This document shows positions 42,008-50,376 of a DNA stretch of 51,956 nt, one piece after another. The DNA comes from Bacilli bacterium. Its GTDB lineage: Bacteria > Bacillota_I > Bacilli_A > RF39 > UBA660. The stretch spans positions 1 through 51,956 of the forward strand of contig JAFRIU010000041.1 in assembly GCA_017432645.1 (NCBI GenBank), written 5' to 3'. The number at the start of each line of letters is the position of its first letter. The first letter of the stretch is position 1. The notes under the pieces are model-generated. The model did no database searches. It was not told the origin of the DNA and saw nothing but the letters and a program-made list of their open reading frames with translations. The position numbers and the translations under genes were made by a program.

Positions 42008-42751
42008 TTATTTTTTTAAAGAGGTAGGAATCTTCTTTAAAAAATCTTTACTTTTTACGTATAGTCCTGTAAATCGATTATAATAATCATCTAAAAAAGT
42101 ATCAATTTCCTTAGAAGTTTCAGAACTAACTTCTAGTTTTGTAATACTGGGAATATCTACATAATAATACATTCGAATCATTTTAATCGTTTTATCACTA
42201 ACTAATGGTTCATTCTGATAACAATCCTTACAGATATATCCACCTGCATCACTACTCAAAGTAACAATTTGTTTATTACTACCACAGCAGGAACAAGCAT
42301 CAATACTAGGAGCTACTCCTAAATAATCAAGTAACTTTACTTGCAAAATATTGGTCAAAGCTAAAGGAGGAAGTCCCTCCTCTATTTTCATTAAAGTATC
42401 TCTCAAGAGAAAAAAGATTTCACTCTCTTGCATTTCTCTAGTAGCTTGCTGAATCAAATCCATTAGAAAAGAAGCGTAAGATATTCTTTCTAAATCCATA
42501 AGAGTCTTAGGAAAGGACTGAATAACATCTACCGCAATTAAAGTTGATAAACCATTAGGTCTATAATAAACATGGAAAGTTCCATACAAAAGTTTTCTAC
42601 TAACTCCTCTTAACTTACTTTTAATATTTCGACAACCTTTAGAAAGAATTCCAACAATTCCATACTTTTCCGTCAAAACATTTAAAATCTTACTAGAATC
42701 TTTATAATTAATTTCTCCTAAAACAATTCCTTCAAAACTCTCAATTTTCAT
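42008..42751 (-). CDS. recO: DNA repair protein RecO
   Basis: 247 residues. RecO mediates RecA loading with RecR on single-stranded DNA. The N-terminal OB-fold starts GIVLGEINYKDSSKILNVLTEKYG, and the zinc site has CSCCGS near 152-157 and CKDC near 174-177. It sits in the conserved cdd-era-yqzL-recO order of Bacillus. It is the last gene of that conserved run. Confidence 0.95.
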   Translation of the reverse strand: MKIESFEGIVLGEINYKDSSKILNVLTEKYGIVGILSKGCRNIKSKLRGVSRKLLYGTFHVYYRPNGLSTLIAVDVIQSFPKTLMDLERISYASFLMDLIQQATREMQESEIFFLLRDTLMKIEEGLPPLALTNILQVKLLDYLGVAPSIDACSCCGSNKQIVTLSSDAGGYICKDCYQNEPLVSDKTIKMIRMYYYVDIPSITKLEVSSETSKEIDTFLDDYYNRFTGLYVKSKDFLKKIPTSLKK

Positions 42752-42768
42752 CTAATCACATCATTTTC

Positions 42769-42855
42769 TTACTTATTCTTGATTTTCTGTAACAAATTAT
42801 AGTATCGAATATCTCCAGTTTTAACAAATAACTTCCATAATAAATCAATACTCAT
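42769..42855 (-). CDS. yqzL: YqzL-like small protein, 28 residues
   Basis: Starts after AGAGGTGATTTG and reads MSIDLLWKLFVKTGDIRYYN and then LLQKIKNK. The DxxWKxFxxTGxxxxYxL pattern and position between era and recO match YqzL of Bacillus, which is slightly longer. Its function is not known. Confidence 0.75.
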   Translation of the reverse strand: MSIDLLWKLFVKTGDIRYYNLLQKIKNK

Positions 42856-42896
42856 CAAATCACCTCTATTAATATAATGATGATTTGTTTTTGTTT

Positions 42897-43784
42897 TTAT
42901 TCCTCTTCTTTCAAACCAAGTTCCAAAAAATATCTTTCTTGATCACGCCAGTTCTTTAAAGTCTTAACATATGTTTCTAAGAATACTTTCTTTCCCAAAA
43001 AAGCTTCCATATCTCGTCTTGCCCGAATACCAACCTCTTTTAACATGGATCCTTGTTTGCCAATAATAATTTTTTTAATATTTTCACGATCAACCACAAT
43101 CAATACTTGAATATGAACAGTATCCTTTTCTTCTTCATAATTTTCTACATAACAAGCCACTGTATGAGGAATTTCATCTTTTGTTAGCTCTAGAATTTTT
43201 TCTCTAACAAACTCTGCCATAATAAAGCGAGTAGAAACATTGGTTAACTCCTCTTCAGAAAAGATTCTCTCCCCTTCGTCCAAATATTTTTTAATACTAG
43301 AAATCAAATCTTTTGTATAATTCTTTTGAATAGCAGAAATAGGAATAATCTCTGCAAAATCATAAAGGTTCTTCACTTCTTCAATTTTTTCTAACAATTC
43401 TTCTTTATTTTTTACTAAATCCACTTTATTTAATAATAGAAAAATAGGAATATGATGATCTTTAATTCTATCTAAGATAAACTGATCTCCTCGACCAAAT
43501 CCCTTAGAAATATCAACTAAGAATAAAATGACATCTACATCATCAACCATCTGATAAGCTTTTTGATTTAACAGATTTCCAAGCTTATCGGTAGGTTTAT
43601 GAATTCCTGGAGTATCTACAAAAACAATCTGAGAATCCGAATCATTATAAATTCCTTGAATCAAATTACGAGTAGTACCAGAAACACGAGAAGTAATAGC
43701 TAACTTCATTCCTAAAACATTATTTAATAAAGTACTTTTCCCTACATTAGGTCTTCCTACTAAACTAACAAAACCACATTTCAT
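42897..43784 (-). CDS. era: GTPase Era
   Basis: 295 residues. Era binds 16S rRNA through a KH domain and aids 30S maturation. The G1 loop GRPNVGKST at about 10-18, the switch-II DTPGIH near 58-63, NKVD near 119-122 and SAI near 150 are all present, followed by the KH domain with IIIGKQGSMLKEVGIRARRDME near 239-260. The start overlaps the cdd stop by four bases. It belongs to the ybeY-dgkA-cdd-era-recO block. Confidence 0.98.
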   Translation of the reverse strand: MKCGFVSLVGRPNVGKSTLLNNVLGMKLAITSRVSGTTRNLIQGIYNDSDSQIVFVDTPGIHKPTDKLGNLLNQKAYQMVDDVDVILFLVDISKGFGRGDQFILDRIKDHHIPIFLLLNKVDLVKNKEELLEKIEEVKNLYDFAEIIPISAIQKNYTKDLISSIKKYLDEGERIFSEEELTNVSTRFIMAEFVREKILELTKDEIPHTVACYVENYEEEKDTVHIQVLIVVDRENIKKIIIGKQGSMLKEVGIRARRDMEAFLGKKVFLETYVKTLKNWRDQERYFLELGLKEEE

Positions 43785-44167
43785 TTTAAATCATCCTCTC
43801 CAAAAGGATAAGGGCACAACTCTTTTACAGAGTACTCCTGAAATTCTCCAGTTGTAGAATAACATCTCACGATAGCATCTAAATCCAAAAATTCAGAAAT
43901 CATTTGACGACAAACAAAGCAAGGTGTACCTATCTTTCCAGAAGAAACCATAACATTCAACTCTTGAAAATCCCCTTTATGATAACCAGCAGTTACTGCT
44001 GCATAAATTGCATTTCGCTCCGCACAAGTACCAGCTCTGGTAGAAGCATCTTCTACATTTACTCCATAAAACAAATGTTGATCCTTAGTAACTAAACAAG
44101 CAGAAACAGGAAAATGAGAAATAGGAACATAACTGTTTTGATGTAATCTCTTTAATTCTTCAATCAT
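43781..44167 (-). CDS. cdd: Cytidine deaminase
   Basis: The start at 44167 follows TGGAGGTTTACT and gives 128 residues. Zinc and catalytic motifs of the small tetrameric form: CAERNAIYAAV near 52-62 and PCFVCRQMISEF near 85-96. It converts cytidine or deoxycytidine to uridine in pyrimidine salvage. It overlaps dgkA upstream and era downstream by four bases each, showing close coupling. Confidence 0.96.
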   Translation of the reverse strand: MIEELKRLHQNSYVPISHFPVSACLVTKDQHLFYGVNVEDASTRAGTCAERNAIYAAVTAGYHKGDFQELNVMVSSGKIGTPCFVCRQMISEFLDLDAIVRCYSTTGEFQEYSVKELCPYPFGEDDLK

Positions 44168-44586
44168 AGTAAACCTCCAATCCATTCTATCCATTTTGGT
44201 ACAAATATAATAAGCCCAACAATCGCAGAAATGATAGCCATCATAAGAACTCCTGCACTAGCAGTATCTTTAGCTGCCTTCGCCAAAGGATGAACAGAAG
44301 GACTAGCCAAATCAACAACATACTCAATTGCGGTATTGAAAAATTCTGCCATTAAAACCAAAGCAATCAAAATAAGACAAACAAGCCATTCAAAAACACT
44401 AATGTGAAAAAGAAATCCAAAAACAATAACTAATAAAGCAACAGCAAAATGAATTCTTAAATTTTGCTCTCCACGATAAGTTTGAATAATACCATAAGTA
44501 GCATACTTAAAACTATTGATTAATCGTTTTCGATCCATTTTCAATTCTTGCTTGACATCTTTTCTAACTTTCTCTTCGTATTCCAT
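44164..44586 (-). CDS. dgkA: Diacylglycerol/undecaprenol kinase
   Basis: 140 residues with three membrane helices at about 45-63, 65-85 and 110-132. The family motif FNTAIEYVVDLASP near 87-100 and ALVLMAEF precede the ATP-site KAAKDTASAGVLM near 105-117. In Gram-positives this family phosphorylates undecaprenol for wall synthesis. The N-terminus has a charged extension of about 17 residues. The start lies inside ybeY (23-base overlap). Confidence 0.95.
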   Translation of the reverse strand: MEYEEKVRKDVKQELKMDRKRLINSFKYATYGIIQTYRGEQNLRIHFAVALLVIVFGFLFHISVFEWLVCLILIALVLMAEFFNTAIEYVVDLASPSVHPLAKAAKDTASAGVLMMAIISAIVGLIIFVPKWIEWIGGLL

Positions 44587-45019
44587 ACTCTTCTAAAACC
44601 TCCTCCTGTTTTTGAAACATAACTTTTTCTTCTTCCTCTGTTTGATGATCATATCCTAACAAATGATAAAATCCATGAACTGCTAAAAAAGACAATTCTC
44701 GAAGTAAGGAATGACCATACTCTTCTGCTTGAGATCTTGCCTTATCAATAGAAATATAAATATCCCCTAAAATTCTTTCCTCACCCGGAACAATCAAACT
44801 ATCTTCATCCTCTAAAGCAAAAGTAATAACATCCGTTTCTCGATCTTTGTTTCGATAAGTGCGATTCAATTCATGAATGTAAGAATTATCCACAATAATC
44901 ACATTAAATGAAACTTGATCCAACTGTTCTTTCGAAGCAGCATGTGAAAGAACTTCCTTTACAATTTCCAATTCTGGAATCTCTTCATCGACTTGTACAA
45001 AAATTTCTATTTTATTCAT
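44564..45019 (-). CDS. ybeY: Endoribonuclease YbeY
   Basis: The start at 45019 follows TAGGAGAAGTT and gives 151 residues. The zinc motif HGFYHLLGYDH near 113-123 is the HGxLHLxGYDH signature of this metalloprotein, which acts in 16S rRNA 3'-end processing and ribosome quality control. RERDTDVITFAL-like segment is NKDRETDVITFALED near 56-70. It lies between VanZ-like and dgkA genes; in Bacillus phoH and yqfF precede it. Confidence 0.96.
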   Translation of the reverse strand: MNKIEIFVQVDEEIPELEIVKEVLSHAASKEQLDQVSFNVIIVDNSYIHELNRTYRNKDRETDVITFALEDEDSLIVPGEERILGDIYISIDKARSQAEEYGHSLLRELSFLAVHGFYHLLGYDHQTEEEEKVMFQKQEEVLEEYGIRRES

Positions 45020-45027
45020 AACTTCTC

Positions 45028-45642
45028 CTAAACTAATATAAAAATAATCATCAAAACAAATCCTATCAACATCAATAAAGAAAGAATATCTAATACCCAT
45101 TCTTTATGAAAGAAAGCAGGAAGCTTTTCAAAAAGTCCTCGTAATTTCTGATAAAGGAAATAACCTGTAATGCCACCTAATAAATTTAATAAAATATCAT
45201 CTACATCAAAAACTCTACCAATAGAAAGTTGAACACATTCAATCGATATAGAAGCAATTACTGTCAAAATAAGAGGCAAAGTTATTTTCTCAACTTTTAA
45301 ATAATAACTGATAAAAAAGCCAAATGGTAAAAACATAATCATGTTTCCTAAAACGTTCTTAAAAAACAAACGACTAGTAATTGAATATCTCGAAATTTCT
45401 CGAAAAGGAATAAAATTATTCGTTGCCCACGAAGTATCATCTTGAAAAGTCACAACTTGGAATAAACATAAAATATAAATACCAAAAATAAGCATCCATA
45501 ATTCATGATAAAGAACAAATCTTTGATGAGTTCGAAAAAGATAACAAAGACGAAAAGAGACCATAATAATGGTAGAAATAATCACAACTGGCCACGTAAT
45601 ATTAATAACACTTTGTATCGTATTAGTAATGGGTGCTAACAT
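45028..45642 (-). CDS. VanZ-like family membrane protein
   Basis: 204 residues with about five membrane helices. The VanZ-type features are NNFIPFREISRY near 72-83, LGNMIMFLPFGFFISYY near 91-107 and SIECVQLSIGRVFDVDDILLNLLGGITGY near 128-156. VanZ confers low-level teicoplanin resistance in one case, but most family members have no known function. It occupies the place of phoH-yqfF in the Bacillus order. The gene ends eight bases before ybeY. Confidence 0.85.
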   Translation of the reverse strand: MLAPITNTIQSVINITWPVVIISTIIMVSFRLCYLFRTHQRFVLYHELWMLIFGIYILCLFQVVTFQDDTSWATNNFIPFREISRYSITSRLFFKNVLGNMIMFLPFGFFISYYLKVEKITLPLILTVIASISIECVQLSIGRVFDVDDILLNLLGGITGYFLYQKLRGLFEKLPAFFHKEWVLDILSLLMLIGFVLMIIFILV

Positions 45643-45645
45643 GTA

Positions 45646-46800
45646 TTAATCCTCCTCTAATTCTTCTATTGGAACATTAGAAATATCAAAATAGTCTGTG
45701 ATATCCTCTTTCACTTTAAAAAAGACTTCCACCTCTATTTTACTATCTTTTGTCTCTATTTTCAAAACTTTTTTAGAAAGGATTTCCTCCTCTTCCTGCA
45801 ACTTCTGAATAACAGCCTGATAAGCTTTTTCAACAGCCCGTTGAATAACTTCTTCCTGGGAATATTCTCTCTGTACTACTCTTTGATATTTCACAAAGCC
45901 TAAACGAATCGGTACGATTCTTCCTTCTATTATATTGTACTCTTTTTCTTGAAAAGTAATAAATTTTGTTTGATAACCGAAAAACCAATGGAAAAACTGT
46001 ATGAAAAAACCACGTTGTATATCCTTGGATAAATTCTTTTCTACCATAAAAGAATCACTAACTACTTTTACACGATACCATGTTTCTCCATAAACTCGAC
46101 CAGTAGCACATCTTTTTGAAACAATCTTCTCCTTATTATGGATGAACCCACTAACAATAATATCTCCTTTTTCCACATAATCGTTTTTTTTCGCAACAAT
46201 TTCTCCAGAAGAAGCATCTATTTCTAAAAGAATAGCATTTTTTTTCGCAACTAAATGCCTAGGATAACAAAACTCATCTTCTGAATTTTTCTTTCTTTCT
46301 TCTAAAGTAATCTTATATTTGGTACCTATTTCTTCTATTTCTAGCCATTCCAAACTATCTTTTTCCCTCTCTAATAACTTCTCTTTTATTTTTTCACGAC
46401 TTTCATAGTCAACCTTCCATGCATATCTATGAATTCCTAGCTCTTTTAAATCTTTTTCAACAATAGAGACTAGAGTTTGATTAGGATGGATAACCTCTAC
46501 TTGAAAAATAAAATGAGAAAAGAAAAAATCACAAAATACTCCACACAAAACAAATAAAAAAAAATACCAATATTGAAAAAGCAAATATCGATACCAACAA
46601 ATCCCATATCGCTTTAAAACTCTTACTTCACACGTAGTAGGTATCTCTTGAACTTTAGAATAATCACAAAAATGAATAGTAAAAAGAATTTCATTTCTCC
46701 TTTTCTCGAAAAAAAAGATGGGAATTCTTCTTCTAACAAGTTCATAAAAGAAAGAATTAGCCATTTCCCCTTTTACTTGAATCTTAAGATGATTAATCAT
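45646..46800 (-). CDS. yqfD: Sporulation protein YqfD
   Basis: 384 residues. A cytoplasmic N-terminal part with KGEMANSFFYELVRRRIPIFFF is followed by a membrane helix near 83-112, and then the extracellular part with VEVIHPNQTL and DSLEWLEIEEIGTKYKITLEERK. This order is that of YqfD (SpoIV-related), which in Bacillus is required for spore development but has an unknown biochemical role. The start overlaps yqfC by eight bases. It has the length of the family. Confidence 0.92.
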   Translation of the reverse strand: MINHLKIQVKGEMANSFFYELVRRRIPIFFFEKRRNEILFTIHFCDYSKVQEIPTTCEVRVLKRYGICWYRYLLFQYWYFFLFVLCGVFCDFFFSHFIFQVEVIHPNQTLVSIVEKDLKELGIHRYAWKVDYESREKIKEKLLEREKDSLEWLEIEEIGTKYKITLEERKKNSEDEFCYPRHLVAKKNAILLEIDASSGEIVAKKNDYVEKGDIIVSGFIHNKEKIVSKRCATGRVYGETWYRVKVVSDSFMVEKNLSKDIQRGFFIQFFHWFFGYQTKFITFQEKEYNIIEGRIVPIRLGFVKYQRVVQREYSQEEVIQRAVEKAYQAVIQKLQEEEEILSKKVLKIETKDSKIEVEVFFKVKEDITDYFDISNVPIEELEED

Positions 46801-47032
46801 GATTAACCTCTATTTGAAGAATATCTCCTCTAATTAACATTTCATTTTCCAATAATTTAGTGAGGACCAAATCTTTCCCCCGAACAGATATTGTCTTATT
46901 TAGACTTCGAAAAGAAATATAATAATCTTCCAAAACAAGAATTTGTTTCAAGTTAAGAACATGTAATTGATCTTCATAAATTGTAAAACGAAACTCATCA
47001 TCATGAAAGTAAGAATGTATTCGTTCAAACAT
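46793..47032 (-). CDS. yqfC: Sporulation protein YqfC (YabP/YqfC family)
   Basis: 79 residues, ribosome site AGGTGATAAT. The YabP/YqfC pattern shows as LHVLNLKQILVLEDYYISFR and TISVRGKDLVLTKLLENEMLIRGDILQIEV. The protein is made in the mother cell during sporulation in Bacillus. It overlaps yqfD. A strong terminator follows yqeY and precedes this gene's transcription unit. Confidence 0.9.
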   Translation of the reverse strand: MFERIHSYFHDDEFRFTIYEDQLHVLNLKQILVLEDYYISFRSLNKTISVRGKDLVLTKLLENEMLIRGDILQIEVNHD

Positions 47033-47064
47033 ATTATCACCTAAAAAAGTATATGTAATTTAAA

Positions 47065-47120
47065 AGAAAAAAGTACGAATCTACTTTTTATTGACTAGTT
47101 CAAAGTAGATTCGTACTTTT
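47065..47120 (-). terminator. Long perfect-stem terminator after yqeY
   Basis: A 19-base perfect inverted repeat (arms 47069-47087 and 47102-47120) with a 14-base loop, followed by T on the minus strand; the arm abuts the yqeY stop codon. It probably separates rpsU-yqeY from yqfC-yqfD. Confidence 0.88.
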
Positions 47121-47559
47121 AAGCTTGTAATTTTTCTTTAATAATAGCAGAAACTTCTCCCATATCTGCTTTTCCTTTTAGTTTTCCTTGAGCCATTCCC
47201 ATTAATTTACCCATATCCTTTGGTCCTTCTGGCTTCACTTCAGCAAACATTTCATCAATAACCTTTAACATTTCTTCTCTAGATAATTGTTCTGGTAAAT
47301 ACTCTTTCAAAACAGCTATCTCAGCTTCTGTCTTATCAATTAAATCTTGTCGATTACCTTTTTCAAATTCTACAATAGAATCCTTTCTCATCTTAATCTG
47401 TTTATTGACAACGTCTACTAATAAATCATCATTAATTTCTTTTTTATGATCAATTTGTTCTTGCTTTAGTGCTGCTTTTACCATACGAATCACAGTAAGA
47501 CGATCCTTCTCTTGGTTTTTCATCGCACTAATCATATCTTTTTCCAATTTTTCAATCAT
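47119..47559 (-). CDS. yqeY: GatB/YqeY domain protein
   Basis: 146 residues, ribosome site AAGGAGATGAAATC. The YqeY domain begins IEKLEKDMISAMKNQEKDRLTVIRMVKAALK and has EYLPEQLSREEM and GKLMGMAQGKLKGKADMGEVSAIIKE at the end. The domain is shared with the GatB tail, which binds tRNA; the free protein has no proven reaction. Its place after rpsU is as in Bacillus. Confidence 0.95.
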   Translation of the reverse strand: MIEKLEKDMISAMKNQEKDRLTVIRMVKAALKQEQIDHKKEINDDLLVDVVNKQIKMRKDSIVEFEKGNRQDLIDKTEAEIAVLKEYLPEQLSREEMLKVIDEMFAEVKPEGPKDMGKLMGMAQGKLKGKADMGEVSAIIKEKLQA

Positions 47560-47590
47560 GATTTCATCTCCTTGTTCATATTATAACATC

Positions 47591-47625
47591 AAAAAAAGAA
47601 AAATAGTATCCTTGGATACTATTTT
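47591..47625 (-). terminator. Terminator after rpsU
   Basis: A 12-base perfect stem AAAATAGTATCC/GGATACTATTTT with a two-base AA (plus strand TT) loop core, followed by TTTCTTTTTTT on the minus strand. It lies between rpsU and yqeY, so yqeY may be read by partial termination. Confidence 0.82.
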
Positions 47626-47635
47626 ATAGACAATT

Positions 47636-47839
47636 TTAATAATCCTTTGCTCTGTTAGCGCGATCTCTTTTTCTAGAATTCTTAATTCCCTCTTTTTTTG
47701 CCGCTCTTCTCTTTACTCCTGGTTTATCATAAGCTTCTCTTTTTTTCCATTCAGAAGGGACACCGTCTCTTGCCACTTTTTGCTTAAATTTTCTTAGAGC
47801 TTGATCAAGATTACCTCTAACCGTTACTTTAGTAGCCAT
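47636..47839 (-). CDS. rpsU: 30S ribosomal protein S21
   Basis: 67 residues, ribosome site AAGGGAGGGAGAAA. The protein reads VTVRGNLDQALRKFKQKVARDG followed by a very basic helical C-terminus (RRAAKKEGIKNSRKRDRANRAKD), as in S21 of the small ribosomal subunit. It has its own promoter and heads the conserved rpsU-yqeY block. Confidence 0.97.
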   Translation of the reverse strand: MATKVTVRGNLDQALRKFKQKVARDGVPSEWKKREAYDKPGVKRRAAKKEGIKNSRKRDRANRAKDY

Positions 47840-47870
47840 TTTCTCCCTCCCTTCGCTTTAACTAAAATGA

Positions 47871-47899
47871 ATTATATCAAAAGAATATCCATTTTTCAA
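47871..47899 (-). promoter_or_regulatory. Promoter for rpsU
   Basis: Minus strand TTGAAA (47894-47899) and TATAAT (47871-47876), 17 bases apart, about 30 bases before the start codon. Confidence 0.82.
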
Positions 47900-48061
47900 C
47901 AGATTTTTATGATTTTTCTTAAAAACAAACAAAAAAATACAAATTTCGTAAAAATATTCCACAAGAAATTCCTAATTGAAAAACAAATTGAATCAAAATC
48001 GAAAATATTGGTATAAAACAAAGAATAAGACCTACATAAAAAATTTTTTTGTATCTTAAGA

Positions 48062-48229
48062 TTATTTTAATGGGCATAAATTATCTTCACTAATCCTGCG
48101 AATCCCTGAACCTAAAGAATATCCAGCATCTTTCAACAACCGAATAATATTGACAAGTCCTGTAAGAATAGATCCAGTAATAGAAGTATTACCACCATAA
48201 ATACTATCTAAATTCTTTAATTCCTTCAT
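48062..48229 (-). CDS. Double-glycine leader peptide, bacteriocin- or signal-like, 55 residues
   Basis: Starts after AGAGGTGTAATGG (a second ATG four bases earlier is out of frame and stops early). The peptide opens MKELKNLDSIYGG, a short GG leader of the type cleaved by C39 peptidase ABC exporters. A probable mature part of 42 residues begins NTSITGSILTGLVNIIRLLK and ends GSGIRRISEDNLCPLK. The mature half has an amphipathic, hydrophobic helix, a basic RR, and one cysteine in CPLK. It lies 18 bases after the recombinase gene, on the same strand. No exporter or immunity gene is visible. Function as an antimicrobial or signal is inferred from the leader. Confidence 0.6.
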   Translation of the reverse strand: MKELKNLDSIYGGNTSITGSILTGLVNIIRLLKDAGYSLGSGIRRISEDNLCPLK

Positions 48230-48247
48230 CCATTACACCTCTCTGGA

Positions 48248-49930
48248 TTAGTAATCCCCCTCATCCAACTCTAATGACAAAAATTTAGTCTTATCATCCG
48301 AACCAATATTTTTAATATTTAATACAAATTTTATGGCATTTGGATCAAAGTTGTTATTTTCATCATAATCCCCAATTATTACTTTGCTGATTAATTTTTT
48401 AAATATCTCATCATCAAATGTTCTTATAGTTGATGACTTTTCTAATTCTTTTTCTATTTCTTTTAATCTTTTTTCTTCTTTTTGTATATATCTCTTACTA
48501 TTAGATAATTCATCTCTATCAGATTGAAGTTTTACTAATTCATCATTTAATTCCTGATTTTTTTGTAAAAAAACATCCTCATTAACTAATTGATTAATAT
48601 TTAAATCAATTAGCTTAGACATTCTATCTTTTATAGATGAAATCTTTTTATCAATAATTTTAATTTTTTCATCACTATTATCTTTAGCAATTACATTTTT
48701 TATCTTCTTTATTAAATCATCACTTCTTGATTGATTTAAAAATTTATTAAATAACCCTACAAACAATGATTTAAGTTCTTCATCTCTTATTGTTACTGAA
48801 TCATTACAATCATCATTTCCTTTCAAACTTGTAACTTTTGATGAACAAGCCCAATATACATGATTGTGAACTACACCATCTTTGTTTTTATACTTAGAAT
48901 TTCTTCTAACATAACTCCTACCACATCTTTCACAATACATCATGCTACTAAATGTATATCTTAAACTATACTTCTCACAATACTCTTTTCCGTCCTTCAA
49001 CTTAACACTTCTTGATTGATATATTTTTTGTACTTTTTCAAAACTTTCTCTATCAATAATTGCATCATGATGATTTCTAACATAATACATTGGTTTTTGC
49101 CCTCTATTTCTTAATTCTTTATGAGATATAGGATTTTCAACAAAAAATTTCTGTCCACATATATCTCCTACATATTTAACATTCCTTAGAATATCTTTTA
49201 TAGGGCTAGGATGCCATCGTGTTCCACCACTTGGAGAAGAAATACCTTCTTCCATAAGTTTATTTGCAATAACCGAAGAACCAAAACCTTCTAAATAGTA
49301 TTTAAATATTTTTTTTACAACTTCTGCCTCTTTTTCGTTTATTATTAATTCTTTGGTATTTTTGTCCCATATATAACCATAACAATTTATAGAACCACAA
49401 GGTTCTCCTCTTTTCATCTTCGCTCTATATCCTAATTTAACATTCATAGATGTAGATTCACTTTCTGCTTGAGCAAATGCACTATATAATGTTAGAAACA
49501 TTTCACTATCCATATTTAAAGTATGGATATTTTCTTTTTCAAAAAATACATCTATATCTAAATCTCTTAATAATCTAACGGTATTTAAAGTATCAACTGT
49601 ATTTCTAGCAAATCTCGATATTGATTTTGCAATTATAATATCAATCTTACCAGATTTACAATCATCAATCATTCTGATAAACTCATCTCTATTTTTTATT
49701 TGTGTACCTGTAATGCCTTCATCAGCATACACACCTACAAATTCCCAATCTTTATTTTTTTTAATAAAACTTGAATAATGATCTATCTGTGAATAATAAC
49801 TTGTTTTTTGATCTTCCATATCCGTACTTACTCTACAATAAGCACATACTCTCTTTTTTCTGCTTCTTCCAGAAAGATTTTCGATATGTGTTTGATCTAT
49901 ACTAGCTTTAATAACTTCTACTTCAGCCAT
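48248..49930 (-). CDS. Large serine recombinase (site-specific integrase)
   Basis: 560 residues with ribosome site GAGGAGGTTTTAGT. The resolvase domain starts with VCAYCRVSTDMEDQ, with catalytic serine 35 and the arginines in SISRFARNTVDT. The recombinase domain follows, with GYRAKMKRGEPCGSINCYGY and the DNA-binding part near 195-310. The zinc-ribbon has CERCGRSYVRRN near 325-336 and a further cysteine pair (CSS, DCNDS). The end is a coiled coil of about 110 residues. Such integrases insert phages, ICEs or mobilisable elements at att sites. Its presence marks the right part of the window as a mobile element. Confidence 0.96.
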   Translation of the reverse strand: MAEVEVIKASIDQTHIENLSGRSRKKRVCAYCRVSTDMEDQKTSYYSQIDHYSSFIKKNKDWEFVGVYADEGITGTQIKNRDEFIRMIDDCKSGKIDIIIAKSISRFARNTVDTLNTVRLLRDLDIDVFFEKENIHTLNMDSEMFLTLYSAFAQAESESTSMNVKLGYRAKMKRGEPCGSINCYGYIWDKNTKELIINEKEAEVVKKIFKYYLEGFGSSVIANKLMEEGISSPSGGTRWHPSPIKDILRNVKYVGDICGQKFFVENPISHKELRNRGQKPMYYVRNHHDAIIDRESFEKVQKIYQSRSVKLKDGKEYCEKYSLRYTFSSMMYCERCGRSYVRRNSKYKNKDGVVHNHVYWACSSKVTSLKGNDDCNDSVTIRDEELKSLFVGLFNKFLNQSRSDDLIKKIKNVIAKDNSDEKIKIIDKKISSIKDRMSKLIDLNINQLVNEDVFLQKNQELNDELVKLQSDRDELSNSKRYIQKEEKRLKEIEKELEKSSTIRTFDDEIFKKLISKVIIGDYDENNNFDPNAIKFVLNIKNIGSDDKTKFLSLELDEGDY

Positions 49931-49984
49931 ACTAAAACCTCCTCTAAGTTTTCACAAATAAATCATATTATTATTATTTAAAAA

Positions 49985-50164
49985 CTAAAAATGTGTGGGA
50001 AATCCAATCGCACACTTGACTTTTTCGTATTCATTTTTTGTAATTAATTTTTTGTTTAATAACACATTTAGTTTTAATAAATTAGATAGTTTTTTTAATA
50101 ACTCATCATTTTCTTTAGTTTTAGGAAAATCGCTATACATAACTTTATATTTATTATTCTTCAT
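49985..50164 (-). CDS. Small mobile-element protein, 59 residues, SHOCT-like end
   Basis: Reads MKNNKYKVMYSDFPKTKEND and onward; the second half has LLNKKLITKNEYEKVK, the pattern of the SHOCT short C-terminal motif, and ends CAIGFPTHF. The gene starts six bases before the end of the next one upstream (stop at 50170). A GAGG lies within 20 bases of the start but spacing is not ideal. It is the last small gene before the recombinase. No function is known. Confidence 0.55.
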   Translation of the reverse strand: MKNNKYKVMYSDFPKTKENDELLKKLSNLLKLNVLLNKKLITKNEYEKVKCAIGFPTHF

Positions 50165-50169
50165 AATAA

Positions 50170-50283
50170 TTAATTATCCTCTAAATCATTTATTTCCTGT
50201 TCTGTTCTAGATGCAACAACACAGCAGCAGTAACAAAAAAGTGCTATTAAACTAATTCCTATAAATATAAGTGCTAAAATCAT
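50170..50283 (-). CDS. Small membrane peptide, 37 residues
   Basis: Starts after AAAGGAGGGAAAATA. A hydrophobic stretch (ILALIFIGISLIALFC) is followed by CYCCC and a charged tail ending EINDLEDN. It overlaps the 30-residue gene upstream by one base (TAATG). Probably a single-pass membrane peptide of the mobile element; role unknown. Confidence 0.55.
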   Translation of the reverse strand: MILALIFIGISLIALFCYCCCVVASRTEQEINDLEDN

Positions 50284-50375
50284 TATTTTCCCTCCTTTAA
50301 TACCTTTTCATAAGTTTCTTTACTTATTATTCCTCTTATAAATAACTGTTCAACAAATTCTAAATAACTATTCAT
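50283..50375 (-). CDS. Small mobile-element protein, 30 residues, SHOCT-like
   Basis: Reads MNSYLEFVEQLFIRGIISKE and on to TYEKVLKEGK. The LFIRGIISKETYEKV part is a SHOCT-like motif matching LLNKKLITKNEYEKV in the 59-residue gene. It has a weak GAGGGATAGT site and begins one base after the stop of the 85-residue gene, so coupling is likely. Confidence 0.5.
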   Translation of the reverse strand: MNSYLEFVEQLFIRGIISKETYEKVLKEGK

Positions 50376-50376
50376 A

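Noticed and set aside
47900-48061. Attachment site of the mobile element
   Set aside because: The AT-rich stretch between rpsU and the GG peptide is a likely place, but without the other end no duplicated core can be shown.
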